This document shows positions 7,274 through 14,622 of a stretch of 18,806 nucleotides of DNA, in pieces. The notes under the pieces are model-generated. The model ran no database searches. It saw nothing but the letters and a program-made list of their open reading frames with translations, and was not told the DNA's origin. Made by a program: the position numbers and the translations under genes. The first letter of the stretch is position 1. Each line of letters begins with the position of its first letter. Source of the stretch: Deltaproteobacteria bacterium (lineage in GTDB: Bacteria; Desulfobacterota; Syntrophia; Syntrophales; UBA5619); assembly GCA_026388365.1 (NCBI GenBank), contig JAPLJW010000284.1:1-18806 (forward strand), in the 5' to 3' direction.

Positions 7274-9402
7274 TTCGGCACCATTTTTCTCAGAAGATGC
7301 TTGATCAGGAATCGGAGGGTTATCGTTGTTTTTTTCTCCATGTATTCCAGATATTCCTTTCCATATTGCGTATCCAGGATCCAAAGGAGGTAATGTTTGT
7401 CCACCTTCAAACCCTGTTCGGATGGATAATGTGCGGGATAGATCAAGAGCGGTACGATTTCGGTCTGGAATTCGGGTGTCAGCCGGGCCAGCGCGCCGAT
7501 CAGGATTTCCCACGGGAGACCGGCCGGATCGGTCACGATAACCTTGATGTTGTTAAGGAATTCGGACAGATTCAATCCGGGCGATGAATGGTTGACAACG
7601 AGGACGGCCTTCAGCGACTGTTCTTTGAGCAGCGCACAGGTGCGCCATTGCCGGAGAAAACCGTGGCGGCGATAGATCTCTTCGAGGGTTTCATTCCCCT
7701 CGTCTTTTTGCCCGAGGCGAAGGACATCCAGAAGCAATCCGCCGGAAGCGTTCCTGTAAAAACGTTCCAGTTCCGGAAGTTGCCCGTTCTCAAAATCGGT
7801 GAGCTGCCAGCCCTGCCGGAATGGATTATGCGGTCTCCGGGTCGTGTGGCTCATGTAGGCGAAGAGATCCAGGGAACAGACACGCGGATTTCCGAGATCC
7901 CGGGCAAAACCGCCGAAGAAAAGATTGGGAAAATGGTTTTCCGGACGAAAATAGAAGAGCATGTGGTCCATTCGTATGGACGGATAACGGTACAAACCAT
8001 CGAAAAATCGGATGACATTTTTCAGTACCGTCAGTCCGGTCTGCTTGCCGTTCAGGGGTCTTGCCGCGAGGTGGTGCACCATCCACGCCCGCTGGTATGC
8101 CCGAAAGATGGATACGTGCCCATATATCCGGCCATTCTTCTGGTAGGTGAAATGGGCTTCGATTTTCTGTTCCTCCCGGTAAAGTTTGCGATAGGTCTCC
8201 TTGAATTCCTCACGGCAGGACTGAAGCATATGATATTTCTTGGGATAGATGAAACCCGTATCAAAGAAGAATTTCCAAAGGGCGTCCATATCCAGTTCAC
8301 TGGAAAAACAGGCTTGGGGATTGCCCGCGTGGACCATGATGTGACTGAGGTGACGATACGAGTGGAAGTCCATATCCAGGATGGCCAGACCGCAGCGAAC
8401 CCGCCCTTTCCCCATCTTTCGACTGTAGATCACCTGGGCGTCGCAGGTCATTTTCAAAGCACCGGCGTCCCGGATTTCGAGACGGGGGATGATCATCCCC
8501 GGCATCAGCACCCCTTCGTCCGCCGTTTCTTCCACGGAAAAGCCGGCGAACGACAGATTATGGATATCTCTCTGAATTGATTTTTGAATTAAAGGATGCG
8601 CAAAATTGGCGAAAAGCGGCGGTGTGATCCGCAGACGGGGGCTTCGTGTTTTCCTCTTCTGAAAACGCCGTATTTCTTTTCCGATGGGGGAAAAGACAAG
8701 TTCTCTCTCGGACAGGCCCCCGTTTTGACGTATGCAACGGCAGGGTCCGGAGAAGAGTATTTTCTCGTTCGCATAAAGAGAAATCGCACAGGGGCTGTCG
8801 GTGTTCATCCAGATGAAGGAGCTGTTTGTGTCGGCGTGCGCGCGCACGCGGAAGGCCATCGGGCTGAAATCGATGAGTTCGCCCCGGGCGGCAAATCCGT
8901 CCTGGATCAGTACGACGTCAATACCCCGACACACATGCGTGCGGACTCGTCGTTTTCCCAGGAGACGGCCCTCTTCGGGAATTGCGGCCGAAAAGCCTTC
9001 TTCGTAACGGTCGATGACGCGGATCGGAAGCAGGACCAAAGAGAGGCCGTCATCCACGATCAGATTCCGGAGCCGAATGTCGTCCGGAACGGGGATGGCT
9101 TCCTGCGGCCACCGGCAGCGGATCTCTCCCGCCGTGCAGGATTCAAGATGGCTTTGTATCAGAAAATCTTCTTCATGTTTCAGGTCCGTGATCAGGACCA
9201 GGAGAGGGGCGTTCGAAAAATGGAGGTAATGGAGGGTCTGGATCAGTTCCTTTTGTTTGATGACGGGGGCGTGAGGGACGGACTGGAGAAGTTCTCGATG
9301 GCGGAACAATCGAGACGGCAGAAGGCCGCCTTCCCCGAGGGGCTGAATGCGTTGTGCCTCCAGGGTGAAACGGTGATCCGTTCTCTCTGCGCCCATTCTC
9401 AT
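7270..9402 (-). CDS. PilZ-domain protein with large C-terminal region, possibly acyltransferase-like
   Basis: A 710-residue protein and first gene of the operon. A stop at 9442-9444 in the same frame and the lack of upstream ATG or GTG make the ATG at 9402 the longest start; MRMG also offers a second ATG two codons later. No strong Shine-Dalgarno is seen. The N-terminal 140 residues are unassigned. Residues about 148-240 look like a degenerate PilZ-type barrel (RRVR, then DFSPMAF where a Gly is expected). About 248-350 is a better PilZ domain with an Arg-rich entry (R250/R253/R256) and NLSFAG (N282, S284, G287), so c-di-GMP binding is likely. Residues 370-710 carry patterns such as GHVSIFRAYQRAWMVHHLAA that remind me of GNAT-type acyltransferases; this part is inference. 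It ends in an ATGA overlap with the HD-GYP gene. Confidence 0.78.
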   Translation of the reverse strand: MRMGAERTDHRFTLEAQRIQPLGEGGLLPSRLFRHRELLQSVPHAPVIKQKELIQTLHYLHFSNAPLLVLITDLKHEEDFLIQSHLESCTAGEIRCRWPQEAIPVPDDIRLRNLIVDDGLSLVLLPIRVIDRYEEGFSAAIPEEGRLLGKRRVRTHVCRGIDVVLIQDGFAARGELIDFSPMAFRVRAHADTNSSFIWMNTDSPCAISLYANEKILFSGPCRCIRQNGGLSERELVFSPIGKEIRRFQKRKTRSPRLRITPPLFANFAHPLIQKSIQRDIHNLSFAGFSVEETADEGVLMPGMIIPRLEIRDAGALKMTCDAQVIYSRKMGKGRVRCGLAILDMDFHSYRHLSHIMVHAGNPQACFSSELDMDALWKFFFDTGFIYPKKYHMLQSCREEFKETYRKLYREEQKIEAHFTYQKNGRIYGHVSIFRAYQRAWMVHHLAARPLNGKQTGLTVLKNVIRFFDGLYRYPSIRMDHMLFYFRPENHFPNLFFGGFARDLGNPRVCSLDLFAYMSHTTRRPHNPFRQGWQLTDFENGQLPELERFYRNASGGLLLDVLRLGQKDEGNETLEEIYRRHGFLRQWRTCALLKEQSLKAVLVVNHSSPGLNLSEFLNNIKVIVTDPAGLPWEILIGALARLTPEFQTEIVPLLIYPAHYPSEQGLKVDKHYLLWILDTQYGKEYLEYMEKKTTITLRFLIKHLLRKMVPK

Positions 9403-9455
9403 GTCCGGTTTGAAAAAACGATGTATCGGGAAACGGTGCCTTCAGGTGTCGCTGC

Positions 9456-9483
9456 CCCGCGAGCCGCAAACGCCTCCTGCGGG
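9456..9483 (-). other. structured 5' leader hairpin of the PilZ operon
   Basis: In the roughly 110-base leader between the predicted promoter and the PilZ ATG, CCCGC pairs with GCGGG and an inner GAG with CTC. The loop is ten bases, with a two-base bulge on one side. I looked for a c-di-GMP (GEMM) riboswitch because of the operon content and did not find its conserved GCAAA-type core. Confidence 0.4.
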
Positions 9484-9521
9484 TTTTGTCGCCATAGGAT
9501 ACGGTTTTTTCTTTCACGATA

Positions 9522-9550
9522 GCTATAACGGCAATGGCTGCCCCTGTCAA
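9522..9550 (-). promoter_or_regulatory. sigma70-like promoter of the PilZ/HD-GYP operon
   Basis: On the minus strand a perfect -35 TTGACA (9550-9545) is followed after exactly 17 bases by TATAGC (9527-9522). Transcription would begin near 9515, leaving a leader of about 110 bases before the PilZ ATG. No other convincing promoter is visible between the four genes downstream. Confidence 0.65.
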
Positions 9551-9739
9551 CAACAATCAACCGCAACAATGAACCGCGAAAATATCGGGTTCCCTTTCAC
9601 GAAGGAACGGAAGCGGCGGCCGCCGAAAAATTTCTCAACGAGGGGATGATCCGGTCATGCCGGATTTTATCGATCTTTTCTCCGGCCGTCATATTCAGCT
9701 TGAGGTCAAAACCGAAATTTGCTAATAAAGTTATCAAAC
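9551..9739. other. intergenic stretch without a recognisable gene
   Basis: This lies between the divergent PilZ operon and the enoyl-CoA hydratase group. I see no coding pattern. A short hairpin, ATCCGG with CCGGAT followed by TTTT, sits near 9648-9667. It has no gene upstream on that strand to terminate, so I assign no role. Confidence 0.4.
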
Positions 9740-9838
9740 GGGCCAATTGCAAAACCGGGTTATTCCGTCACCCCGGCGAACCCCGGACCCGATCCCGGAT
9801 TTGCCGGAATGACGCAGAAGGACTTTTGCAATGGGCTC
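9740..9838. repeat. nested inverted-repeat (REP/MITE-like) element, copy 1
   Basis: The outer arms are GGGCCAATTGCAAAA (9740-9754) and TTTTGCAATGGGCTC (9824-9838), with eight central bases perfectly complementary. They enclose a core (9767-9813) that starts GTCACCCCGGCGAA and ends GCCGGAATGAC. The same type of core occurs in copy 2 at 11905-12035 with different outer arms. It is non-coding and has no transposase, so it is probably a small mobilised palindromic repeat. Confidence 0.75.
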
Positions 9839-9899
9839 AAGCAAGAGAAGATTTCCATATCCGGAAAATGAAACGAATCTCCGGAAAAACGATTTTGCG

Positions 9900-9906
9900 A
9901 AGGAGG
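9900..9906 (+). promoter_or_regulatory. ribosome binding site that sets the crotonase start
   Basis: AAGGAGG ends five bases before the ATG at 9912. This picks that codon over an in-frame ATG at 9831, which lies inside the right arm of the repeat element. Confidence 0.85.
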
Positions 9907-9911
9907 CGTCA

Positions 9912-10721
9912 ATGGGCTTGAACTACGAGAAGGAAGGGCATGTTGCGAAGGTGGGGCTGAACCGGCCGAAAGAAAGAAATGCGCTCGACCCCCAGATCCT
10001 GATGGATCTCCATGAGGCCTGGAGGGACATCAACGCCGATGACGCGATCCGCGTCGTCATCCTCTATTCCTGTCTGCCGGACATCTTCTGTTCCGGGATG
10101 GACCTCCGGACGGCCATCCCCATCCTGACCAAGATGAGAGAACCCGAAACCGACGCCGAACGGTGGCTCGCCCAGGCGTGGCCGCATGTGGCGGAGGCGA
10201 TGCTGAAGCCGAACATCGTGAAAAAGCCGGTCATCGCCGCCGTGAACGGTTACTGCCTCACCGGGGGGTTCGAGATGATCATGGGGGCGGATCTGCGCCT
10301 GGCCTCGGAGGACGCCGTCTTCCAGATGCGGGAGGCGAGCCTCGGCATCATGCCGACCGGCGGATCGAATGTCTATCTCCCCCGCATACTGACCCCCTGC
10401 CGGGCGATGGAGATCCTGCTCACCGCCGGAAATTTCAAGGCGCAGACCCTCTGCGAGTGGGGATTTCTCAACCGGGTCGTTCCCGTCGGCGGTCTGATGG
10501 CGGCGGCAATGGAGATGGCGGAGAGGATCGCGGGCAACGGGCCGCTTGCCATCCAGGGGATCATCCGCTGCTTCCGGGAAAGCATGGAGATGGGCTACAC
10601 CGCCGCCTTCCAGAAGGAACTGGAGATCGGACTCCCGGTCTTCGCCAGCCTCGACGCCCGGGAGGGGATCCGCGCGCAGAAGGAGAAGCGGAAACCGAAT
10701 TTTCCAGGTATTTACGCCTGA
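9912..10721 (+). CDS. enoyl-CoA hydratase/isomerase family protein
   Basis: A 269-residue crotonase-fold protein starting after a strong AAGGAGG site. The two oxyanion-hole segments are visible: FCSGMDL (59-65) and NGYCLTGGFEM (112-122). Both catalytic acids of true hydratases have counterparts, E121 in GGFE and E141 in REASLG. The protein could therefore hydrate a trans-2-enoyl-CoA in fatty-acid or aromatic-acid beta-oxidation, although crotonases also do isomerisation, hydrolysis and other CoA chemistry. No acyl-CoA dehydrogenase or thiolase is adjacent. A rubrerythrin gene follows 28 bases later and is probably on the same message. The exact substrate cannot be told from sequence. Confidence 0.9.
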   Translation: MGLNYEKEGHVAKVGLNRPKERNALDPQILMDLHEAWRDINADDAIRVVILYSCLPDIFCSGMDLRTAIPILTKMREPETDAERWLAQAWPHVAEAMLKPNIVKKPVIAAVNGYCLTGGFEMIMGADLRLASEDAVFQMREASLGIMPTGGSNVYLPRILTPCRAMEILLTAGNFKAQTLCEWGFLNRVVPVGGLMAAAMEMAERIAGNGPLAIQGIIRCFRESMEMGYTAAFQKELEIGLPVFASLDAREGIRAQKEKRKPNFPGIYA

Positions 10722-10749
10722 ATCTCTTAAATGAAAGGAGGAGTTTTAT

Positions 10750-11247
10750 ATGTCCAAGACTGAAGATGCATTGAAGGAGGCCTTTGCGGGCGAATCCCAG
10801 GCCAATCGCAGGTACCTGGCCTTTGCCGCGAAGGCCGATCAGGAGGGTTACCCCCAGGCCGCACGGCTTTTCCGGGCCGCGGCGGAAGCGGAAACCGTCC
10901 ATGCCCATAACCATCTGCGGGCGCTCAAGGCGGTCCGTTCCACCCGGGAAAATCTTGGAGAGGCCGTGGCCGGCGAAACCCATGAATTCAATTCGATGTA
11001 CCCTGCAATGATCGAGGCCGCCAAGGCGGAGGGGAACCAGGAGGCGGAGCGGTCGTTCCATTTTGCCAACGAGGTGGAAAAAGTCCACGCCGCGCTTTAT
11101 CAAAGAGTGCTCGCGGGGCTCGGAGGCGCCGGGGAGGTTTATCCCTACTACGTTTGTCCTGTCTGCGGCTATACGGCGGGAAAAGAGGCCCCCGGGGTCT
11201 GCCCGGTCTGTGGGGCCAAAGGCAAGATGTTCCGGAAGGTGGAGTAG
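10750..11247 (+). CDS. rbr: rubrerythrin
   Basis: A 165-residue classical rubrerythrin: a four-helix diiron domain followed by a C-terminal rubredoxin-like domain. Diiron ligands are suggested by E15 (GESQA), the AEAETVHAHNH helix (46-54), E76 (GETHEF) and the ANEVEKVH helix (106-113). The Fe(Cys)4 site is CPVCG at 136-140 and CPVCG at 151-155. It reduces hydrogen peroxide to water in the cytoplasm of anaerobes, with electrons passed through the rubredoxin domain. An AAAGGAGGAG ribosome site precedes the ATG. It sits 28 bases after the crotonase gene and 137 bases before a second ferritin-like gene, which suggests an oxidative-stress group. Confidence 0.95.
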   Translation: MSKTEDALKEAFAGESQANRRYLAFAAKADQEGYPQAARLFRAAAEAETVHAHNHLRALKAVRSTRENLGEAVAGETHEFNSMYPAMIEAAKAEGNQEAERSFHFANEVEKVHAALYQRVLAGLGGAGEVYPYYVCPVCGYTAGKEAPGVCPVCGAKGKMFRKVE

Positions 11248-11384
11248 CCGGAAGTATCCCCTTCTGAACGGCTTCCGGGAGGAATCGCATCGGATGCCCT
11301 TGCCGGGAGGCGGACCGACAGGATTGACAGGAATGAGCGGCCCCGTCTGTCGGGGGACGCATTTTCGAAACAAAGGAGATATCG

Positions 11385-11900
11385 ATGGAAGAGCGTTTGA
11401 ATGCACTGGAAATCGCGTTGAAGAATGAGATGAATGAACACCATTTCTATCTGAAGAACGCCGAACGGACGGCGAATCCCATCGGCAAGGCGATGTTCGC
11501 ACAGATCGCCGCCGAGGAACTGGAACATCACGAGCGGTTGAAACAACTGGCCGACAACTGGAAGAAGGACCAGAAGTGGCCGGAGACCCTTCCCCTGAAG
11601 GTGAAGGATACAGCAGTCAGGTCCGTGTTCGGGAAGGCCGCCCAGGGAGGGGCGAAGACGGCCGGGGACGCCGATGATCTGGCGGCTGTCCGCAAGGCGA
11701 TCGGATTCGAAGCCAAGGGAGCGCAGTTCTACGCGGAGCTCCGGGACCAATCGGCCGATCCAAAGGAAAAGGCATTCTTCGGGCTTCTGGCCGATATCGA
11801 GCATGAACATTTCGTCTCCCTCAAGGATACGGAGGAGTTTTTCATCGATCCCGCCGCCTGGTATCGGAAGGCGGAGAGCACGGGCCTCGATGGGGCGTAA
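11385..11900 (+). CDS. ferritin-like/rubrerythrin-family diiron protein without rubredoxin domain
   Basis: A 171-residue helical protein with two E...ExxH repeats that would build a diiron site. The first is E15 with EELEHH (44-49); the second is E109 with DIEHEH (137-142). It lacks the CxxC rubredoxin module of its neighbour. Related proteins are annotated as rubrerythrin or ferritin-like and are linked to peroxide or iron handling in anaerobes. A clear CAAAGGAGAT ribosome site lies just before the ATG. The 137-base gap after rbr holds a CCCCG/CGGGG hairpin (11341-11355), so expression may be partly independent. The gene ends next to repeat copy 2. Confidence 0.85.
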   Translation: MEERLNALEIALKNEMNEHHFYLKNAERTANPIGKAMFAQIAAEELEHHERLKQLADNWKKDQKWPETLPLKVKDTAVRSVFGKAAQGGAKTAGDADDLAAVRKAIGFEAKGAQFYAELRDQSADPKEKAFFGLLADIEHEHFVSLKDTEEFFIDPAAWYRKAESTGLDGA

Positions 11901-11904
11901 CGGA

Positions 11905-12035
11905 GAGACCTTTGAAAATCTGCCTATTGTTGTCACCCCGGCGAAAGCCGGGGTCCAGAAGGTCTTGAAAAGACTGGATACCGGCTTTCGCCGGTATGAC
12001 GATTTGCCGAATTTCAGGAGAAATTCAAAGGTCTC
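11905..12035. repeat. nested inverted-repeat (REP/MITE-like) element, copy 2
   Basis: The outer arms GAGACCTTTGAA (11905-11916) and TTCAAAGGTCTC (12024-12035) are perfect 12-base complements. Inside, 11932-12000 is a second palindrome with two mirrored hairpins, CCCCGGC-GAAA-GCCGGGG and ACCGGC-TTTC-GCCGGT. The two halves differ from each other by paired changes that keep each stem. It lies between the convergent ferritin-like and ABC-F genes and may also serve as a transcription barrier for both. Confidence 0.8.
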
Positions 12036-12057
12036 AGTCCGCCTTTGTATACAGGCG

Positions 12058-13431
12058 TCAGGCGGTTTGGCCCCGCAGGGAGTCTTCCAGGGCCTCCAGC
12101 CTCAGGCTCAGGTCATTCCAGCCATAGTAAAGATCTTCCAGCTCCGCGGAGACGGACTTCAGTTCCTGGTTGAGCTGCCGGATCCGGTCCGGATCGCGGT
12201 ATATTTCGGGTTCGCAGAGGATCCCTTCGGCTTCCTTCTTCTTTGACTCGAGCAGGGCGATCCGTTCTTCGGTCGCGGCCAAATCGCGTTTCAGGGCCGA
12301 CGTCGCCCGGAAGATCCGGTTTCGCTCCCCGGCTTCCTGGCGCTTTTCCTCCTTCGTCTTCCGGGTCCGCTCCTCGCGGGGCTTTGGGTCCGGTTCGGCC
12401 GCCATCGATGCAGCGGCCTGCGTCTGCGCGCCGGGCTGTCCCGGTTCAGCGGCAGAATTCATAGCCTGCCGGTTCGCCGGGAGAGAGGGTAGGGGATTCT
12501 GCTCTTCCCGCCGCTTTTCGATGAAGTAGGAATAATTGCCGCGGTATTCATGGCAGACGCCGTTCCGGAGTTCGAAGACGCGGCCGATCAGGCAGTCGAG
12601 AAAGTATCGGTCGTGAGAGACGATCAGGATCGTCCCCTGGTAGCGGAGGAGGGCGTTCTGGAAGATCTCCCGTGTTTTCAAATCCAGGTGGTTTGTCGGC
12701 TCGTCGAGGATCAGCAGGTTCGTGTCCGCAAGGAGGATCTTCAGCAGGGCGAGACGGGATTTTTCGCCGCCGGAGAGGACGGAGATCTCCTTGTAAACGT
12801 CGTCGCCGGAGAAGAGAAATGCGCCGAGGAGGTTACGCCTTTCCTGATCGTTGCTTCGCGTCCCCGCGGCGCTGACCTCTTCCCAGATCGTCCGCCGGTA
12901 GTCGAGATTCAGCGCGCTTTCCTGGGAGAAGAAGGCCATCTTCACGTTGAGGCCGCAGGAGACCTCGCCGGCCGTGGGCGCCTCGGCGCCGCTCAGAATC
13001 CGGGAGAGGGTGGATTTCCCCGCGCCGTTCACACCGACGACGGCCGCCTTTTCTCCGCGGTAGAGCGTAAAGTTGACGTCGTGAAACACGGAGAGATCCC
13101 CGTAGGACTTGGCGAGACGGCGAACCGAGACGACCTCTTTGCCGCTCCGGGGGCTTTCCGGAAAGCGGATCATCACGGTTTTCCCTGCCCCCTCTTCGCG
13201 GAGGGTATCGAACTTTTCCAGCATCTTGATGCGGCTCTGGACCTGGCTCGCCTTTGTCGCCTTGTAGCGGAACCGCTCCACGAACTCCCGGATCCGTTTG
13301 ATCTCCGCCCGCTGGAGCTCCATCTCCTTTTTCAGGGCCTCCCGGCGCCTCTCCTTCTCGTTCAGGTAGTAGGAGTAGTTCCCCTTGTAGATCGTGATGG
13401 TCCGGTTCGCGAGTTCAGCGATGACCGTCAC
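12058..13431 (-). CDS. ABC-F C-terminal fragment (linker, second ATPase domain, coiled coil)
   Basis: 457 residues if begun at the GTG at 13431, which overlaps the stop of the first fragment as GTGA. It holds the charged inter-domain linker (1-90), a complete second ATPase domain with Walker A GVNGAGKST (133-141), signature LSGGEKSR (219-226) and LLILDEPTNHLD (239-250), an Ala/Pro/Glu-rich spacer and a C-terminal coiled coil (375-450). If translated by coupling it could in principle pair with the first fragment. Confidence 0.8.
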   Translation of the reverse strand: MTVIAELANRTITIYKGNYSYYLNEKERRREALKKEMELQRAEIKRIREFVERFRYKATKASQVQSRIKMLEKFDTLREEGAGKTVMIRFPESPRSGKEVVSVRRLAKSYGDLSVFHDVNFTLYRGEKAAVVGVNGAGKSTLSRILSGAEAPTAGEVSCGLNVKMAFFSQESALNLDYRRTIWEEVSAAGTRSNDQERRNLLGAFLFSGDDVYKEISVLSGGEKSRLALLKILLADTNLLILDEPTNHLDLKTREIFQNALLRYQGTILIVSHDRYFLDCLIGRVFELRNGVCHEYRGNYSYFIEKRREEQNPLPSLPANRQAMNSAAEPGQPGAQTQAAASMAAEPDPKPREERTRKTKEEKRQEAGERNRIFRATSALKRDLAATEERIALLESKKKEAEGILCEPEIYRDPDRIRQLNQELKSVSAELEDLYYGWNDLSLRLEALEDSLRGQTA

Positions 13432-14081
13432 GATCTTGTCCAGAAAGACGCGGTCATGGGCGATCGTGAGGATGGTGCCGGAATAGTCCTCTCCGTGTCC
13501 AGGTGGTTCGTCGGCTCGTCAAGGAGCATGATGTCCGGCTTCGACAGGAGGATGACGGCGAGCATGATCCGCATCTTCCAGCCGCCGGAGAACGCTCCGC
13601 AGTTTTTTGTAAAATCGCTGTTCCGGAAACCGAAACCGGCGAGGATCTGCTTGGCCTGCGCCGCGAAGGCGTAACCGTCTTTCGCGTTGAACCGGGCGAC
13701 GGCGTCTTCATAGTCCTTGAGAAGCTTCTCGTGGGCCGGGTCGTTCCGGTCGCAGCGCGCGAGCGCCTCCTCGCCCTGTTTCAGCGCCTCTTCCAGGTCG
13801 GCAAGACCGCTCTTCCGGCGGAGATAGTCCAGCAGGGGAACGGGCTCGAGTTCGACGAGATCCTGGGGAAGGTAGCCGATCGTCACCCTTTTGCGGTCGG
13901 GGATCTCGATAGACCCCGCATCCGGATCGACGATGCCGAGAATCGTCCGGAGGAGGGTCGTCTTCCCCGTCCCGTTGTCGCCGACGAGACCGATCCGGCT
14001 CCGGTCGGTGATGGTCCAGGTTACCCGGTCGAAGATCTTCTTGTCGGCGAAAGAGAGGCTGATGTGTCTCAGATAGATCAA
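13428..14081 (-). CDS. ABC-F N-terminal fragment (first ATPase domain, truncated)
   Basis: 217 residues from a TTG start with GAGGA upstream; a stop just before leaves no longer choice. Walker A GDNGTGKTT (34-42), signature FSGGWK (164-169) and Walker B IMLLDEPTNHLD (184-195) are intact. After E197 about 20 out-of-frame residues follow, so the H-loop of this domain is lost from this fragment. Confidence 0.8.
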   Translation of the reverse strand: MIYLRHISLSFADKKIFDRVTWTITDRSRIGLVGDNGTGKTTLLRTILGIVDPDAGSIEIPDRKRVTIGYLPQDLVELEPVPLLDYLRRKSGLADLEEALKQGEEALARCDRNDPAHEKLLKDYEDAVARFNAKDGYAFAAQAKQILAGFGFRNSDFTKNCGAFSGGWKMRIMLAVILLSKPDIMLLDEPTNHLDTERTIPAPSSRSPMTASFWTRS

Positions 14082-14409
14082 TGTCCGTCAATCCTCACGC
14101 AACTATTTTCCTCTCGGGGCGGTTATTCCCTCCTCCGGAGGCCGATTGCAAATCCCTGGCCCGATGATGGCGCCGTATATATCAGGAGTTGGCTTCCAAG
14201 GAAAGCAAAAGGGTGATCCCGCGCTGAAATCCGATGTCGAGATCATCATGGACAAACGGGCCTTAAGGTGATTCAGACGCTTCATCTTTTCGACTGATTG
14301 ATTCTCGTCCTCGACATCGCAGGTTCGCAGATGCTCAGGTTTCTTCCGAATGTTTCAAACATGTTTTGGGGCCAAGGAATGACCGGGACGAGAACGCCAC
14401 TCAAAATAG
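14082..14409. other. intergenic stretch, no convincing gene
   Basis: This lies between the ABC-F start and the integrase remnant. A 34-residue plus-strand ORF (14167-14271) and overlapping minus-strand frames exist but match nothing I recognise and lack ribosome sites. If the neighbouring remnant was an integron integrase, this is the side where attI and the integrase N-terminus would have been. I see neither. Confidence 0.4.
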
Positions 14410-14622
14410 TTTCCACCCATCGGACTGTTTCTACACCAAGGCGGACGGGCGACCTCTCATACCCTGCGCCATTCTTTTGCCACGCATCTTCTTGAGGATG
14501 GATATGACATCCGCACGATCCAGGAACTCCCGGGGCATAAAGACGTGAGCACGACAATGATCTATACACATGTCCTGAACCGGGGCGGACATGGCGTGCG
14601 GAGTCCGGCAGATCGTTTGTAA
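14410..14622 (+). pseudogene. intI: C-terminal remnant of an integron-integrase-like tyrosine recombinase
   Basis: From about 14443 to the stop at 14620-14622 a frame encodes roughly 59 residues matching the end of IntI-type recombinases. It has the box [14 protein letters not shown] with HxxR, then [10 protein letters not shown], then a GH motif (LPGHKD, usually LLGH), then TTMIYTHVL with the nucleophile Tyr. It ends [14 protein letters not shown]. The [14 protein letters not shown] ending is characteristic of integron integrases rather than XerC/XerD or phage integrases. The frame is closed upstream by a TAG at 14407-14409, and the N-terminal domain, box I Arg and IntI-specific patch are missing. 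There is no start codon in a sensible place, so this is a dead fragment. Confidence 0.8.

Larger units (their letters stand above)
12058..14081 (-). pseudogene. ABC-F (Uup-type) ATPase gene split by a small frameshifting deletion
   Basis: Two adjacent open frames together make one ABC-F protein of about 670 residues: two ATP-binding domains joined by a charged linker, plus a C-terminal coiled coil. ABC-F proteins act on the ribosome (translation rescue, antibiotic protection), not in transport. The frame breaks at about 13488-13490, just after the first NHLDTE. The stretch that normally reads S-x-x-W-L-E-x-x-L in the family is missing, and reading resumes as DYSGTILTIAHDR one frame over. About 25-31 bases (of the form 3n+1) appear to be lost. 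The first frame stops at 13428-13430, exactly where a GTG could restart the second. Confidence 0.85.

Noticed and set aside
7274..7513. 80-codon N-terminal extension of the HD-GYP gene
   Set aside because: This stretch is coding in another frame for the end of the PilZ protein, and the ATGA overlap at 7273-7270 gives a natural start.
9403..9515. c-di-GMP (GEMM) riboswitch in the PilZ operon leader
   Set aside because: The conserved GCAAA-type core and receptor arrangement are not seen; only a simple hairpin remains.
9831..9911. Upstream in-frame start of the crotonase gene
   Set aside because: The ATG lies in the right arm of the repeat element, and the AAGGAGG site at 9900-9906 supports the ATG at 9912, where family similarity begins.
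9740..12035. The two palindromic repeats as a CRISPR array
   Set aside because: Only two divergent copies about 2 kb apart with genes between; they are nested inverted repeats, not regularly spaced direct repeats.
14167..14271. 34-codon plus-strand ORF with coding-like composition
   Set aside because: No ribosome site, no recognised family, and too short to support alone.
14411..14457. Possible further upstream integrase residues (FHPSD...KADG) in another frame
   Set aside because: The resemblance to the HHLHPS segment of integron integrases is too short to claim, though it would fit a frame-shifted decay product.
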